Shown here: positions 1 through 23,924 of the stretch, one piece after another
How the letters are laid out: the number at the start of each line of letters is the position of its first letter
Position numbering within the stretch: the first letter of the stretch is position 1
From: Cladocopium goreaui
Taxonomy: Eukaryota > Sar > Dinophyceae > Suessiales > Symbiodiniaceae
Assembly (NCBI GenBank): GCA_947184155.2
Contig: CAMXCT020006223.1
Span: forward strand, 707,501 to 771,500
DNA length: 64,000 bases
Direction: 5' to 3'
The notes under the pieces: generated by a model
What the model saw: the letters and a program-made list of their open reading frames with translations, nothing else
Databases searched by the model: none
Told to the model about the DNA's origin: nothing
Program-made: the position numbers and the translations under genes

Positions 1-2090
<2,090 letters not shown>

Positions 2091-2129
2091 ATTTGTCATA
2101 TGACATATGCATTTCCTCATGGCTAGAGC

Positions 2130-2255
2130 TTTTTGATACCCCACCACTTGGCCCCATCTTAATGATCAGGTTGATGCAACCGGAGTCGGTGCAGCTCATC
2201 CGGCAGATCATCCACAATGCGGAGGATCCCACTGCTGAGGCGATTCGTCTGGTGA
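2130..2255 (+). CDS. Exon-like stretch, unrecognised protein
   Basis: An open frame reads as an amphipathic helix (PESVQLIRQIIHNAEDP, then AEAIRLVRK) and stops making sense at a possible GT donor after 2250. With the pieces at 2.80-2.94 and 3.38-3.86 kb it could belong to one split gene on the + strand. I do not recognise the family; the join is inferred only from order and strand. Confidence 0.3.
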
Positions 2256-2796
2256 GGAAAGCTTCAACATGTATACAGGATTATACAGGTATAAATGTAT
2301 AAATGTGAACGAAGATATGACACACACACACATAGATGCTTTCAACTGCATTTCTGCACCACATCTATTTTGATGCTTTTATGTGTTTTCTTGATTTTCA
2401 AGAGGGTACCATCCTTGACCCATACTGTTTTGGCTGAAGGACCGTTTTCTTATGTTTTCTTGAACCCTGTGCTTGACCCTTGCTTCAGCCCTTTTTTGAG
2501 CGCTCAAACTTTCGGAACACCATGAAAGTTTTTTCATTTCTGGCCACGACCGGCCTCTTTTGGACACATCTGTCGTCTGGGCCCTGGCAAACTTGCGCTT
2601 TGAACTCCAACCAATGTTAGAAGGCGGTTTCACTTTCGCAAAACTTGACCCAGGAGCCTTGACCATCATCTATTTCCACCACTAAAACAAGATTAGCTAT
2701 TTCCCAATCCCATTTCTCCCTATAGCTATCCATACTGTATCCATAGATTACTCTGATCTTCAAACGAAGTTCCAATGGTTGCTCCGACCATGCTCT

Positions 2797-2941
2797 GAGG
2801 TCAGCAGAGGACAAAACTGATCTCCTGTCTGCGCTACCCGACGATTGCGATGAATGCGACGGCAGGCTGTCGCTGCTGCAGCTGCAGGTGCAGAAGGCGA
2901 ACTCATCCGATGCCACCGAGCAGGCTGCAGCTCAGGGAATG
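2797..2941 (+). CDS. Exon-like stretch, acidic/Gln-rich, unrecognised
   Basis: Read in the frame starting AEDKTDLLSALPDDC, this gives about 48 residues of hydrophilic, Ala/Gln-rich helix-forming sequence, preceded by a CAG acceptor. It has no in-frame ATG and so must be an internal exon if real. Function unknown. Confidence 0.3.
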
Positions 2942-3377
2942 GTGTTAACTAACATAGGCCCCACATGACCCCATCAAATTGTATCAAATAATAGGGGGTT
3001 GGAAGACAATTTTCATGTAAACATGGGTGATTCTTGGGATTTGTGTTGATTTTGGATGGTAAAGTTTGGGAGGGTGAGATCCCATAATGCGGTAAAACGT
3101 TGGAGTGTGGATGCTGTAGTGAGAGAACCCATGGGCCTGGGTAGACCGGGAGAGAAGAGCACACGCACGCGCACACACAAATGAATAAGACATGAATAGA
3201 TAAAGAAGTAGACTTATGCATGAACAGATGTGGTAGATACAATTTATCAAAACAGATATTTATTGATATTTGCACACAGAATGTAATGTGCAACAAAAAC
3301 CTACCAGCCATATGAGATGACACAAATATTTAAAACTGCTGTTTCATGTAACCAGGCTGCAGATGAAGCGTTGAATA

Positions 3378-3863
3378 TTGCAGGTTCCTGCAGCCAGATG
3401 TCGCCAGGTGCCGATGATCGCATATCCCAAGAAGTACTGCCAGCATTGCGGCGAAATGGCCTTCTGCCACCGTGCCAGCAACCCGGGCTGTGGCGGCCGC
3501 GCCTCTGGCGGAGTGGCCTCCTTCAACAACCACGTCAGGGCCAAGGGATGCAAATCCAATCCCACCTTGACCATACCTAGATCGTACATGAGGGATATCA
3601 GCGCCCTGGGCCACTTTGGAGGTGGCAGAATGATGCTCAGAGATATGCTCGTTAGTGGTTTCAACCATCAGAGGAGGAACGGTGGCACGGGTCCTTTGTG
3701 GCAATGCATCCATGCTCCCAAACACATCAGCGTGCGCTGGCTGCACCTTCACACCTTCTGCAAAGCCGGAAAGGTGGACAACTTGCCCAACCGGAAGGAC
3801 CTGTGTGCCGTGATGAGCAATACCATGGATGCGGATCGGATCGCTTCCTACTGGTTGAGGTAG
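3378..3863 (+). CDS. Cys/His-rich exon, putative zinc-binding protein
   Basis: A 161-codon open frame that ends at a GT donor (TGGTTGAG|GTAGTG near 3861). The N-terminal third contains YCQHCGEMAFCH followed by GCGG and an H...C pair, a spacing suggesting a zinc site of C-x2-C...C/H type. The rest is basic and mixed, with a run of Met/Arg. Codon choice and GC content are gene-like, unlike the surrounding DNA. I cannot name the family. The first ATG at 3378 may lie inside an exon that starts earlier, after the acceptor near 3352. Confidence 0.45.
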   Translation: MQVPAARCRQVPMIAYPKKYCQHCGEMAFCHRASNPGCGGRASGGVASFNNHVRAKGCKSNPTLTIPRSYMRDISALGHFGGGRMMLRDMLVSGFNHQRRNGGTGPLWQCIHAPKHISVRWLHLHTFCKAGKVDNLPNRKDLCAVMSNTMDADRIASYWLR

Positions 3864-4072
3864 TGACGATCATCGAGTAGTGAGGCGAACTCGGGTCAAG
3901 AGTGCTCGAGGAAACTAACACTTGGAAGAGCCTGCAAGTAAAACAGCGCCTTTGCTGCCATGTTTCCGAACCATTTTTGTTGAACGTTTCTGATTTCTCA
4001 CCCTTCCCATGCACATTCTTGAGCCTCTTCATAGATGTCTAAGACAATCACACCATACCTACCCCTGTTTTC

Positions 4073-4880
4073 ATGTTGGCCCCCCATGACGGTCCACAAA
4101 ATAACTGTGATGTGAAGGTGCCAGCGCTTAGCGCGAGTCCTCATCAGTTGCACCTGCGTGGCACGCCTGGGGGCAGGCCCCGATATGGCAGAAGCATCTG
4201 GGGTTGTCTCAAACAAGGTACTTACCCAATATATCGCAGGATTGATGGTGGGAAGGTTTGCAGGACCTCCCCTATATTACATATGCCCCAAGGTAATATC
4301 ATGTATGTAATATTGTCATATCATGGTTTCCGGTTCTATTTGCTTCAAATAGCCCTTTCATGCCCTTTCCATTGAACACATGACAATTTTCACAAGGAAA
4401 ATGACGGTCAACCATCAATTGTTGGGATACCAGCGCCCGGGACGTTCGAGGCCTTCCCCACCGGGCTCACCACATCGGACCAATGTGGGCTTCAGCAGAG
4501 ATGGCCCTCCTGGCCCTGTTTACCCAAAGAATCCCACCGGGGGCATACCCAATTTACAACCAATTTACTATGAACCCGCACCTGGGGATGATTTTGGCTT
4601 ACCTCATGGCAATTACATGACGGTAATCATCAGCCTGGGCCTCAGTACCATCAGCATTTGCTTGCACTGGCCCAACCATCAGTGAATTGGATGGAAACAG
4701 TGGCAGGAAATCTTCTTATATTTGGGCAGGAACCATGGGTTACCGTAGATTTTCCCCGAACCAATCCATTGAATCAGCTGCCAGATACAGAGCATTCCGC
4801 TTTACCATCTCCGTGAGGGCCCCGAGACAGCTGGACCAGAAACCAGATGGGTCGTCGCGAAAATCGGGGACCCCCTAAAA
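4073..4880 (+). other. Possible exons, Pro/Gly-rich, low confidence
   Basis: Three short open frames (about 4073-4215, 4410-4605 and 4690-4876) are Pro/Gly/Arg-rich and bounded by plausible GT donors (CAAG|GTACTT at 4216). They could be exons of the gene carrying the Cys/His-rich exon just upstream. Alternative frames are equally open, so frame and reality are uncertain. Confidence 0.2.
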
Positions 4881-5109
4881 CCCAAGGGTTTCTCATTATT
4901 TTCCCCATGGAAAGTACCATTTATTTTGTTTCAAATGGGTATCCTGTAGGCCTAATTTTGGGACAAACACTTACGAAGCAGCTGAGGCAGAGCCCTCCGA
5001 TCACTCCAGCTCGGCCCTTAAGTGCCGTGGAGGTCATACTATATAGTTTTGACTGGCATTCGCTTTGAACATCAGATGAACAGCAGAAGACGCATTCAAG
5101 TTCTTGCAG

Positions 5110-5217
5110 GTACCCTCTGGTAATTTAACATAGCTATTGAAAATAGCCATTTATAGTTGATTTACCCATGAAAAATGGTGATTTTCAATAGTTATGTTAG
5201 TTTACCAGAGGGTACAG
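5110..5217. mobile_element. Introner-like MITE with terminal inverted repeats
   Basis: A 106-bp hairpin. The left arm begins GTACCCTCTGGTAA (5110) and the right arm ends TTACCAGAGGGTAC (5215). About 42 nt pair with roughly five mismatches, with a short loop. The left end provides GT after TTGCAG, and the right end is followed directly by AG, so the element could be removed as a GT-AG intron. The AG on both sides could be a 2-bp target duplication. Introners of this design are reported in dinoflagellates; assignment here rests on structure alone. Confidence 0.5.
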
Positions 5218-5674
5218 CTTGCTGGTGATAGTTGGGAATTTCAGATTCCTCCCAGCTCCCAGTGTCTATTTCTCCCTCCATGCCCAGGCTCCGACGCCAC
5301 CTCCACCCAAGGCATGGGCTGACTGTGATCCCATCACCAATCAACGGTGGCTTCAGGTCCCAAACTGACAGTATTGTGGCATGTGTGTAAGGTCGCATGA
5401 GGCAACATTTTTTGGGAGAGATTCCCTGATTCCCTGAAATCTAGCCTCACACCCTTCTTACATCTCTTAGGCTCCTGTTAGGCACCTCCAAGTTAGGTAC
5501 TACCAATTGCTCCTGAACCAACCCACTCGTGATGTTGACCGGGAAACCTGGCGGTAGGAACCAGAGATGCCATCCCCTCCGCGTGGGCCTGAGGGGTGCA
5601 GAACCACAGTACAACTTGTAGCGGAAGTATATCATGATCTTGTGCCACACACGTCATGCATGCACAATACACAT

Positions 5675-5824
5675 AATACATATGTGTGCACACACACATG
5701 TACACACATGTACACACATGTACACTGTACACATATATCACACAATTCACATATCAAATAAATAGATAAGTAAATAAGTATATAATAGTATATATATATA
5801 TATGCATACATACATACATAATAT

Positions 5825-5878
<54 letters not shown>

Positions 5879-5896
5879 CATACATACATACATACA

Positions 5897-5932
<36 letters not shown>

Positions 5933-5965
5933 TATGTATGTGTGTGTGTGCGTGTATTTCATTGT
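5675..5965. repeat. Microsatellite cluster (CA/TG, TATA, CATATA, CATA)
   Basis: Successive simple arrays: ACACATGT-type units to 5760, TA runs near 5790, then CATATA and CATA tetranucleotides to about 5935, then TG. The Tyr/Met/Cys-rich open frames over it on both strands are products of the repeat. Confidence 0.9.
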
Positions 5966-6490
5966 TGTTGTTGGTGATCTCCCCACTGTTACGGGTCTGT
6001 CTTGAACCTGAGGCCTGAACGTCCAGTGAGTCCTGGAAATGGACCCACAGGCGACATCTGGCGACGTGTCGATAGCTGGGAAGGCTGTATATCAATAGAT
6101 ATCAATAGCCATAGCTACAATAGCTCAGCAAACAGCCTCGAAACATCTTGACCCAACTTGGTAAATGGAAAGGTGACCTCACTATGTTTCTTGCAAGTGG
6201 ATGGGTAGATGGTTGGATCAAAATCTTTAGGGGTTCTCCTTGAGACATTCGGCCAAGTAAGATGGCTACGTCGGCGACGATCCTTGGCCCTCCAGGTGTG
6301 GGGAACTTGATGCTGGCGACCAAATCCCAGGCACCGGCGACAGACGTGCTTTTGACAGGAAGCTAAGATGTCACTCCAAAAGGCAAACACGGGAGGTGGT
6401 TACTTTGCCCATCTTTGCCCCCTTGACCCAAGGGGGTCCAGAAGAATATGTTTTTAATTCTTTTTATATGTCAATCGGGGTCAGCCACAT

Positions 6491-16243
<9,753 letters not shown>

Positions 16244-17467
16244 TCCAACAGTCGAAAATGGGCTGGATCAAATGAGATTCTCGCAGTGCCATCCCTGGGA
16301 CGTGATTCTGGGATTGCAGGACGCCAAATGCCAAAGAAATACATTGGTTTCACCCTTCACCATCCTCACCGTGCTTGGAGGATGCTGCAGTTGTTCGCTT
16401 GTGATGGAGCAGTTTGGCATGACTAACCCCAATGCTTGATGACTATTGATAGTAACATCTGCAACATCTATGGATTGACATCAGCAGCCAAGCAAGATTA
16501 ATGAATGGATAGATAGATGGAGATAGACAGAGATAGACAGCGATAGATAGAGATAGATAGAGATGGATAGAGATAGATAGAGATAGATAGAGAATGATAG
16601 AGATAGATAGAGATAGATTAGACTAGAGTATCTAGATTAGATAGATGGGTACGCAGATAGGTAGATAGATAAATGCATCCCATGGCGATGGAGAGAGACA
16701 GCTGTAACCCACCCACACACACACATGTTTGTGTACATACGTTCAGTCAGTATCTTGGTTTGATCTTCGTACTGCAGCTGCACGCTCCACGGCTGTGTGA
16801 TCCCACGCGGTGAGCGCGGTGATGATCAATTCGACGTTTGCTCACACAGATTAGAGGGTTCAAAAAAGAGTCATCCGAAGCTTCCCTGCTTCAGTGATCC
16901 AGACCATTTCGGGCTCGTCATCTCAGCAAGCCCATCGGGATGGAAAGCAAAGTGCTGTCATAGGAAAAGCAGAGATCAGAAGTTTCATGCCCAAATGCAG
17001 TGAAGAATGAAACCTTTCCGATGCATTATTTGCATTTATTTGCAGCAAACTTCCTGGCACCACGAAATGGTCTCGCCGTGCCAAGAAACCGAGAAATTAT
17101 TTGCTCACCGCCATTCGTCAGGAGCTGTGCGTCTCCTGTCATGCTTGCATGATCTTGCATGGCTCCTGTCACAGCTGCCTGAAGCTTTTTCAGATGTTGA
17201 AGAAATCAGTCAGACGCTTGCATCCAGCGCCGCATTGCAACTATCTCTTGGGAATCAAGGCATGCCTTGCCCATTTTACAACCGAACAATACCAAACATC
17301 TATTTGATCTCCAGCTTTTGATACATGTACAGTACATCCGAGCTTGTATGAGCTTGTTTCATTGCACAGTTTGCACAGTCGTTCAACATGAATCAGCAGC
17401 CCAGATTTACAGAATCATCACAGTCATTGCGCTTGCAGCGTTGCCATGTCGCCATGTCGCCCCTGCC
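16244..17467. repeat. Non-coding stretch with (GATA)n microsatellite
   Basis: About 16505-16680 is an imperfect GATAGA/GATA array, followed by a short CA run at 16715. Apart from these I see no gene between the last PP2A-like exon and the ORF at 17468. Confidence 0.7.
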
Positions 17468-18211
17468 ATGGCCCATCCATTCCATCCACCGGAGGCTCCT
17501 CGTCCGGAGCGCCAGGTGAGACGGGCAGTGGCGACGTTTCAGACTTGCGCAGACCTTGGGAGGGCGCATTCGTTTCCTCTACCGTTACCGTTGGATGAGT
17601 TCTCCATCGAAGCCACCATGGATCTGTTGGAAAGGGCAGGTCAGAAGTTGGACTTCCAGCCAGAAGATTTGGTGGCATGGGCAGTTGATCAACCAGAGAC
17701 AGCAAAGTCCAAGGGTCCACAGAAGTTCTGCCATTGTGGCCTGTCCACGCCACAGGAAGAGTGTTTCCAGGCGCTCTGCCAGCATCTGGGGCAGATGGTC
17801 GCAGATCAGCGGCGCAAAGGCCAGCTTATCCTGTTACATGTCCAGCGCAAAGCCGCTGGGTGGAGGGAAGATCTTCCCGTCAACGAGCCATCACCTGCTG
17901 CACGGTTACTTACTGCATCTAGTCCCATCGCAAAGGGCTACGCATCCAGCAGTGAGTTGGCACCTCCGAGGGTCCAAAAGTTGCAAAAACAGTCGCCGGG
18001 AGACCTGCGGTTGCAGGCGCAAGGCTTATGGGCGGCTTTGGAAAAGGCCAAGGTCTACATCCCGCCCCTCGAGGCTGAGAAAGCCAATGACAAGTTCCAC
18101 TTGGAAAGGCATGGCCATGGCCGAGGCAATACCAAGAGCACTAAGAAACGGCGAAAACGTCAGGATCGTCACGACCTCTGCCGGTGTGCCCAGTGCCATG
18201 CAGTGACCTGA
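17468..18211 (+). CDS. Hypothetical basic-tailed protein, 247 residues
   Basis: Start chosen at the ATG in GCCATGGCCC (17468), which opens the gene-like part of a longer frame; upstream codons look non-coding. The protein is Pro-rich at the start (HPFHPPEAPRPERQ) and helical in the middle. It has a Cys pair (FCHCGLS) near residue 95 and ends in a strongly basic, His/Arg-rich tail (STKKRRKRQDRHD then CRCAQCH). No known domain recognised. It may splice onward to the exon at 18.43 kb, in which case the TGA at 18209 would not be used. Confidence 0.5.
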   Translation: MAHPFHPPEAPRPERQVRRAVATFQTCADLGRAHSFPLPLPLDEFSIEATMDLLERAGQKLDFQPEDLVAWAVDQPETAKSKGPQKFCHCGLSTPQEECFQALCQHLGQMVADQRRKGQLILLHVQRKAAGWREDLPVNEPSPAARLLTASSPIAKGYASSSELAPPRVQKLQKQSPGDLRLQAQGLWAALEKAKVYIPPLEAEKANDKFHLERHGHGRGNTKSTKKRRKRQDRHDLCRCAQCHAVT

Positions 18212-18427
18212 CCAGATCTATAGGGAATAGCCAGCAAATCATGCAGAGGACGGCAGGCAGTGGTGAAGGTGTCCTAGTATTGCGTTCAAAAAATCCCAGA
18301 TGCATGCATAATGGAATTTCATGGATTTGCGCGTGATTTGTGATTATATATATATATTTATGTCATATGTATATCCCTTTTGGATCTTGGAAATTGGTTT
18401 ACTTGGTGGGTTTGGTTCCACCGTTCC

Positions 18428-18555
18428 AGGTCGCCTGATTCTGCACCTGGAGCAGCTGGCGTTGGACAACGGCATGGAGCTACCTACGTCCAACGTTGCG
18501 GGCAGAGAAGTGCCAGGAGACGAAAGTGATGGTGACTGGGTGAAATGTGCGTGAA
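18428..18555 (+). CDS. Exon-like stretch, unrecognised, possible terminal exon
   Basis: After a TTCCAG acceptor the frame reads RLILHLEQLALDNG and then an acidic GDESDGDWVKCA before TGA (18553-18555). The composition is protein-like, and microsatellite DNA starts right after the stop. It may be the last exon of the gene at 17.5 kb. Confidence 0.4.
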
Positions 18556-20313
18556 AAATGTGCGTGAACCAAACGGACGGCTGTGTGTGCACACACAGAA
18601 ATAAATAGATAGATAGACAAATAAATAAAGAAGCAAGTAAATAATGAATAATAAAACGCATCCACACGCGCACACACACACACATATAATATATTATTAT
18701 TCCACGCGTATGTAGAGTGAACATGTGTAAGTAGAAATCTTGACACACACACACACAAACAGAGCGCACACGCGCGCATGCACAGATGGGTGTATACATC
18801 GATGCAGAATGGACAATAACCCATCACCATCCACCACAAGGGGAATTCCATTCAAAGATACCCGATTTTATGGCCATTGAAAAAAGGGAGAAGAATCTCA
18901 TTCCGAACAGTAGGATGGAAAGAGATTCCAATTTTTGAGATGACCCCAAATGGGTTGAACATGTCCTCAACTTATCTAGGCACCTCCGAATGCGTAGAAA
19001 AGCTGGACGCCTGAAAACTGAAAGGGAAAGATCATCTATAACATTCTGGAAACAATCCATCTTGGGGTTGCTGAAGTGGAAATGGGTCAAAGAATGTGAA
19101 AGTCTCAGGTCTTTGACACTTTCATACACTTTCAATACAGAATTTCATGCATGGCATCAATGGAGAAGCCCGGAAGCCCGGAAGCCCAGGCAGTTCTTCC
19201 GCAGACCACTGACACCTCCAGTGCTTCGTCCGTGTTGGAGCTGTAGCTCAGGCGTGGCTGAGAAATGGCAATCCAGGGCGTCCAGAATCATGACATCACC
19301 GTCACCGTCATTACAGAAGTGATTGAAAGGAACCTTTATCCAGGACCCCCTTGTATATTTGGCAGTAGATTCCATGGCATTCTTGTAGATCTCCTCTGGA
19401 AAATCAATCATTTGATAGCGAGATTGGACTTTTAGAGCACGTCATGATGGTGCGATGATGTGCGAAGAAGTTGCCTCGGCTCAAGCATTGGATTCATGCC
19501 AAGAAGTTTCTGTGCGGATCAGTGGGCCCGCATTTAGACATTACCGAATCATTATTGTACTTTTGTTGGACTATGATGAGTGCAACCTGGAAAAACCTTC
19601 CAAGGAGTTGCGCACATATCTATATGATTCTGTATGTACAGATGTGTATATCATACGTATCGATATACGTATATGATATATGCATACATACCTGCATCGA
19701 AAGAATATGTGCTATGTGTGTGTTATATACAGTTTTTTTTCTTAATAAATATGCATATAGAATTATATATATATGCGTGTGTTATATATAGTTATTTTCT
19801 CGAAATAACTATGTATATATATATATATGTGTGTGTATGCATATATGCAAATGCATATGCATATGCATACATATTGATGTGCAAAGCTAATCAAAGCTAC
19901 TAGTTGTGGATTCCGGAGGCGTGTGCGCTTGACTTCCTAGAGACCATCAATCCAATCTTTCATTTTGGGATTTGCACTGCTCAAGCGCCTGCCGGATGGA
20001 TGATGAGAACTTGGTTCAACTGCGGTGGTTCTTGTCCATCGTCATTTTAATTCTGGCGCTGCCTGGCAATGGAGAGATGGGATCTGGAGTTGATGTGCCG
20101 TAGTGACCGAGGATCATGAACTACCATGACGGTCACCATGAACTACCCACCTTTTATCATTCTTTTGTTCACTGGATATCTGCACGATTGGAGCCTCCAC
20201 ATCATCGCCATTAAGGGTCTCAAGCAGATGGACCCTGAGTGTGGACAACACCAGGAAAACAAGTACTGTAATTAGTTGGCTGGTGGTGCGTAGAGTGCGG
20301 CCAATTTTAAAAG
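18556..20313. repeat. Non-coding stretch with several microsatellites
   Basis: Simple repeats occur at about 18590-18790 (ATAGA/ATAAA and CA/CG runs) and 19620-19880 (TATA with TATGCA and GTGTGT). Between them I find no exon with both protein-like content and splice sites. Confidence 0.65.
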
Positions 20314-22357
20314 TATAGTACATACCGTTATTATAGAAGATATTCAGGAATTATCGGAAAACCGATCTTCTATTTGAAACGGGTTTGGGCGCGCGGAAAA
20401 AGCCATTTCAAATAGAAGATAAATTAATTCAATGGCCCAAAATGGTAGAACATCCGGGATGTTGGAGCTACTTTGGCACTCTCCGCAACCATGGTCCCGG
20501 GAGGGTCCAAACTAATATCTTCTATTTAAAAACCATTTAGACCAACACCAAAAGCACAAACTTGGTGGATCATCCAACCGAATATCTTCTATTTAAAAAA
20601 TGGTTTGTCGCATCTCCATACCGTTATTATAGAAGATATTCAGGAATTATTTCAAGTATATAGAAGATGCATTTTGGGGGTGCGACCAAAGGCGTTTCAA
20701 ATAGAAGATATTGCAGAGTGCAAAAGTAGTTCAAATGACCAAAAATCCAACAATAACTGGAAAATAATGCCAATATCCTCTATTTGAAAACGGAATTTCC
20801 GTTTTTTTGGGCTTGTGATGGGAACCTCTGGAAAATAATGCCAATATCTTCTATTTGAAAACGGGATTTCCGTTGTTTTTTTTGGCTTGTGATGGCAACC
20901 TCTGAAAAATAATATCAATATCTTCTATTTGAAAACGGAATTTCCGTTTTTTTGGGCTTGTGATGGGAACCTCATTTGAAAACGGGATTTCCGTGTCTTT
21001 TTTGGCTTTTCTGGAAAATAATGCCAATATCTTCTATTTGAAAACGGGATTTCCGTGTTTTTTTTTGGCTTGTGATGGGAACCTTTGGAAAATAATACCA
21101 ATATCTTCTATTTGAAAACGGGATTTCCCTTTTTTGGGGCTTGTGATGGGAACCTCTGGAAAATAATGCCAATATCTTCTATTTGAAAACGGGATTTCCG
21201 TTGTTTTTTTTGGCTTGTGATGGCAACCTCTGAAAAATAATATCAATATCTTCTATTTGAAAACGGAATTTCCGTCTTTTTTCTGGGCTTGTGATGGGAA
21301 CCTCATTTGAAAACGGGATTTCCGTGTCTTTTTTGGCTTTTCTGGAAAATAATGCCAATATCTTCTATTTGAAAACGGGATTTCCGTGTTTTTTTTGGCT
21401 TGTGATGGGAACCTTTGGAAAATAATACCAATATCTTCTATTTGAAAACGGGATAGAAGCGGGACCCGGCCGAAGGTTCTTTTGCACTCCCCTCTTCGGG
21501 GGGTCACCCGGGTCTGGGCGTCAATGTTCTATTGATTTTATTTAAAAAAAAAATCCCTGCAAAAAATCACAAAAAATGGCAGTGGGACAAAAGATCTTCA
21601 AATAGACGATATTGCAAACATCATCCCAATGTTGATGGTTGCCAAGTGCAAAAGTAGTTCAAAAGACCAACAATCCAACAGTAACCCCTTCAACATTGGG
21701 ATGATCTTTGCAATATCTTCTATTTGAAAACTGTTTTTCATGCATTTGGGATCTGTCGAACTCATGGGGTTGCAAATGAATATCTTCTATTTGAAAACCA
21801 TTTTGTGGAACTCTCTGGGTTCCCTCATGAAATATTATCTTCTATTTGAAAAGTGTTTTTCAGTACTCCTCGAATATCTTCTATTTGAAAAATAAATTGC
21901 ATTACAGATTATCTTCTATTTGAAAAGTGGTTTGAATCACCATCCCTCAATCAAAAAAGCTAAAAAACCCATGGTTTTTGAACAGTTTTTCACCGACCCC
22001 CCCCCCCCGAAGGCGAGAGTGCCAAAGTACCTCCGGCCGGGTTCCACTTCGGGAGGTACTTTGGCACTCTCCTCTTCGGGGGGTCACCCAGGTCCGGGCG
22101 TCAATGTTCTATTGATTTTAGATACTTTCCCTGCAAAAAAACACAAAAAATGGCAGTGGGACAAAAGATTTTCAAATAGAAGATATTCCAAAGATCATCC
22201 CAATGTTGAGGGGCTTATTCTTGGATTTTTGGTCATTTGAACTACTTTTGCACTCTGCAATATCTTCTATTTGAAAAGCGTTTGGCCGCACCCCCAAAAA
22301 GCATCTTCTATTTGAAATAATTCCTGAATATCTTCTATAATAACGGTATGTACTATA
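20314..22357. mobile_element. Non-coding TIR element packed with a short motif
   Basis: Perfect 41-bp terminal inverted repeats at 20314-20354 and 22317-22357 (outer end TATAGTACATACC). If the outer TA is the target duplication, the layout fits a TA-targeting cut-and-paste element. A nested copy of the end, in the same orientation as the left TIR, starts at 20617 and mirrors 22200-22345 over about 140 bp. Two direct repeats of about 150 bp start near 21470 and 22015. The motif ATCTTCTATTTGAAA occurs about 23 times, mostly on the + strand and sometimes reversed, including a tandem block 20770-21450 with a ~324-bp higher-order period. There is no transposase frame, so it would be non-autonomous. 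Confidence 0.75.
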
Positions 22358-23453
22358 TTTACTGCTATTTTGTTTTGAGTCATCATCATCACCATTCATG
22401 CTTCTCATTGCGGGGTGGGTCCAACTCGATGCCTCTTTCTTATGGTTGCTACGATGCGGAAAGTTCTCGTTCACTTGTGCCTACGCACTTGATGCCATGC
22501 TACTGAAAATGATCTTGATCTTGCACACACACATAATACACATACTTGATGCTGCCCTACTGAAAATTCTTTGTGCAGGTGCACATATACTTGGCGCTTC
22601 GCTATTGAAAGGACGCTTGCACACGTACCTGATGCTGTGCTACTGAAAATTCATGTGCACTTGTACGCATACTGCACGCTACGCTACTGAAAGTTCACTT
22701 GCTCTCAATGCATAGATCGGTACTGGCGAGCGTTGAAGTTTCTGCGAGCAAGTATTTTAGTGACCTTCCAATTTGATCTTAAGCAAGATGAACAGAAAGG
22801 CACAGTGTTTTGGAACATTCATGTGCCACGAAACCTAGCGGCGTTCCACACACCACATACCCAGTAGTTGATGAGAGCCCACGTGTTTGAGAGAAGTGAG
22901 AACACCTTGTGATTTAAGCGTGTTACGTGCTTGGGTGTTGACCCTGGAAAACCAGTTACATGCGTACCGTGGGGTGTGCCGATATGCCCAGAAACCCAAC
23001 TGAGAGCCTCAACTGGAAGCCTCACCACCGCCGCCCAAGGTTGATAGCTGGTACCAAAGCTTTACTGCGCCAGTCTGGGGCTCAGCTGGCGATTGCCAAC
23101 AGATCCTGTTTGTATTGAGATTTGATATTCATAAATCAACGACTTTTGTCAAACAAAAACGTTTACAAACACATTTGCTTGGGTCTTGCTGCTTGAGCCA
23201 TATGCTTCAATTCCTTCCGGTCCCCCACCCAAAATCACGGATTCTCCCGTGAGGCCAAGCCCAAAGACAACGCCCCGAGAAGGCAGCCGACTTCTGCGTG
23301 ATGCCAAGAATGCCACGGCAGAGCCAAGCACCGAGGTGGGCAACCGGACCTGTAGACCATCGGTTTTGGCTGTTGGCTGTTGGCTGACATGAGCTCATTT
23401 TGATATAAAAAACGTACATATACATGCACATATATATATATACACATACATAC

Positions 23454-23486
<33 letters not shown>

Positions 23487-23924
23487 CCAAGACATACTTT
23501 GAGGATTTTTAAAGATTCTTCCATGTCCATACATATCCACTGCTATTGAAAGTACTGAAACTTGAACTACCAGTGTTGGGATTTGCACCTATCTCAGCCA
23601 GGCAGCCTCTCCTGTGGTGGAAATGAAGGCTGCTTCATCCGCTGAAGCTGCAGCAGGAGGGAGTGAATTAATTATGGAGTCCGAAGCCCAGTTCTTGAAT
23701 GATGCTTTGCAGGCTTGGAAACGATGATTTTTAAAATGCAGAGGAAACTCCACCAACAACAGATCCCTGTCTTACAAGGGGGCAGGGCTGGTTGAGACAA
23801 TCACATCTTATCATATATCTTTAAGTCAAAGCAAGGCTCCTTGGACTCTGCTAGGTCAGTTTAATTCAGTCCATCTCAGCTTGGTGCCGCTTCTCGCCAA
23901 GGCCGGCTTCGCATGGCCTCACTC
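22358..23924. repeat. Non-coding; degenerate tandem repeats and microsatellite
   Basis: About 22489-22690 holds four or five diverged units of 40-57 bp built on CTTGATGCTG..CTACTGAAAATTC..TGCAC. A TATA/CATA/TG microsatellite lies at 23410-23490. I see nothing else convincing. Confidence 0.6.

Noticed and set aside
5747..6095. Tyr/Met/Cys-rich minus-strand frames
   Set aside because: Microsatellite translations.
20770..21510. CRISPR-like regular repeats
   Set aside because: Spacing varies, the intervening sequence is itself repetitive, the array lies inside a TIR element and the host is a eukaryote.
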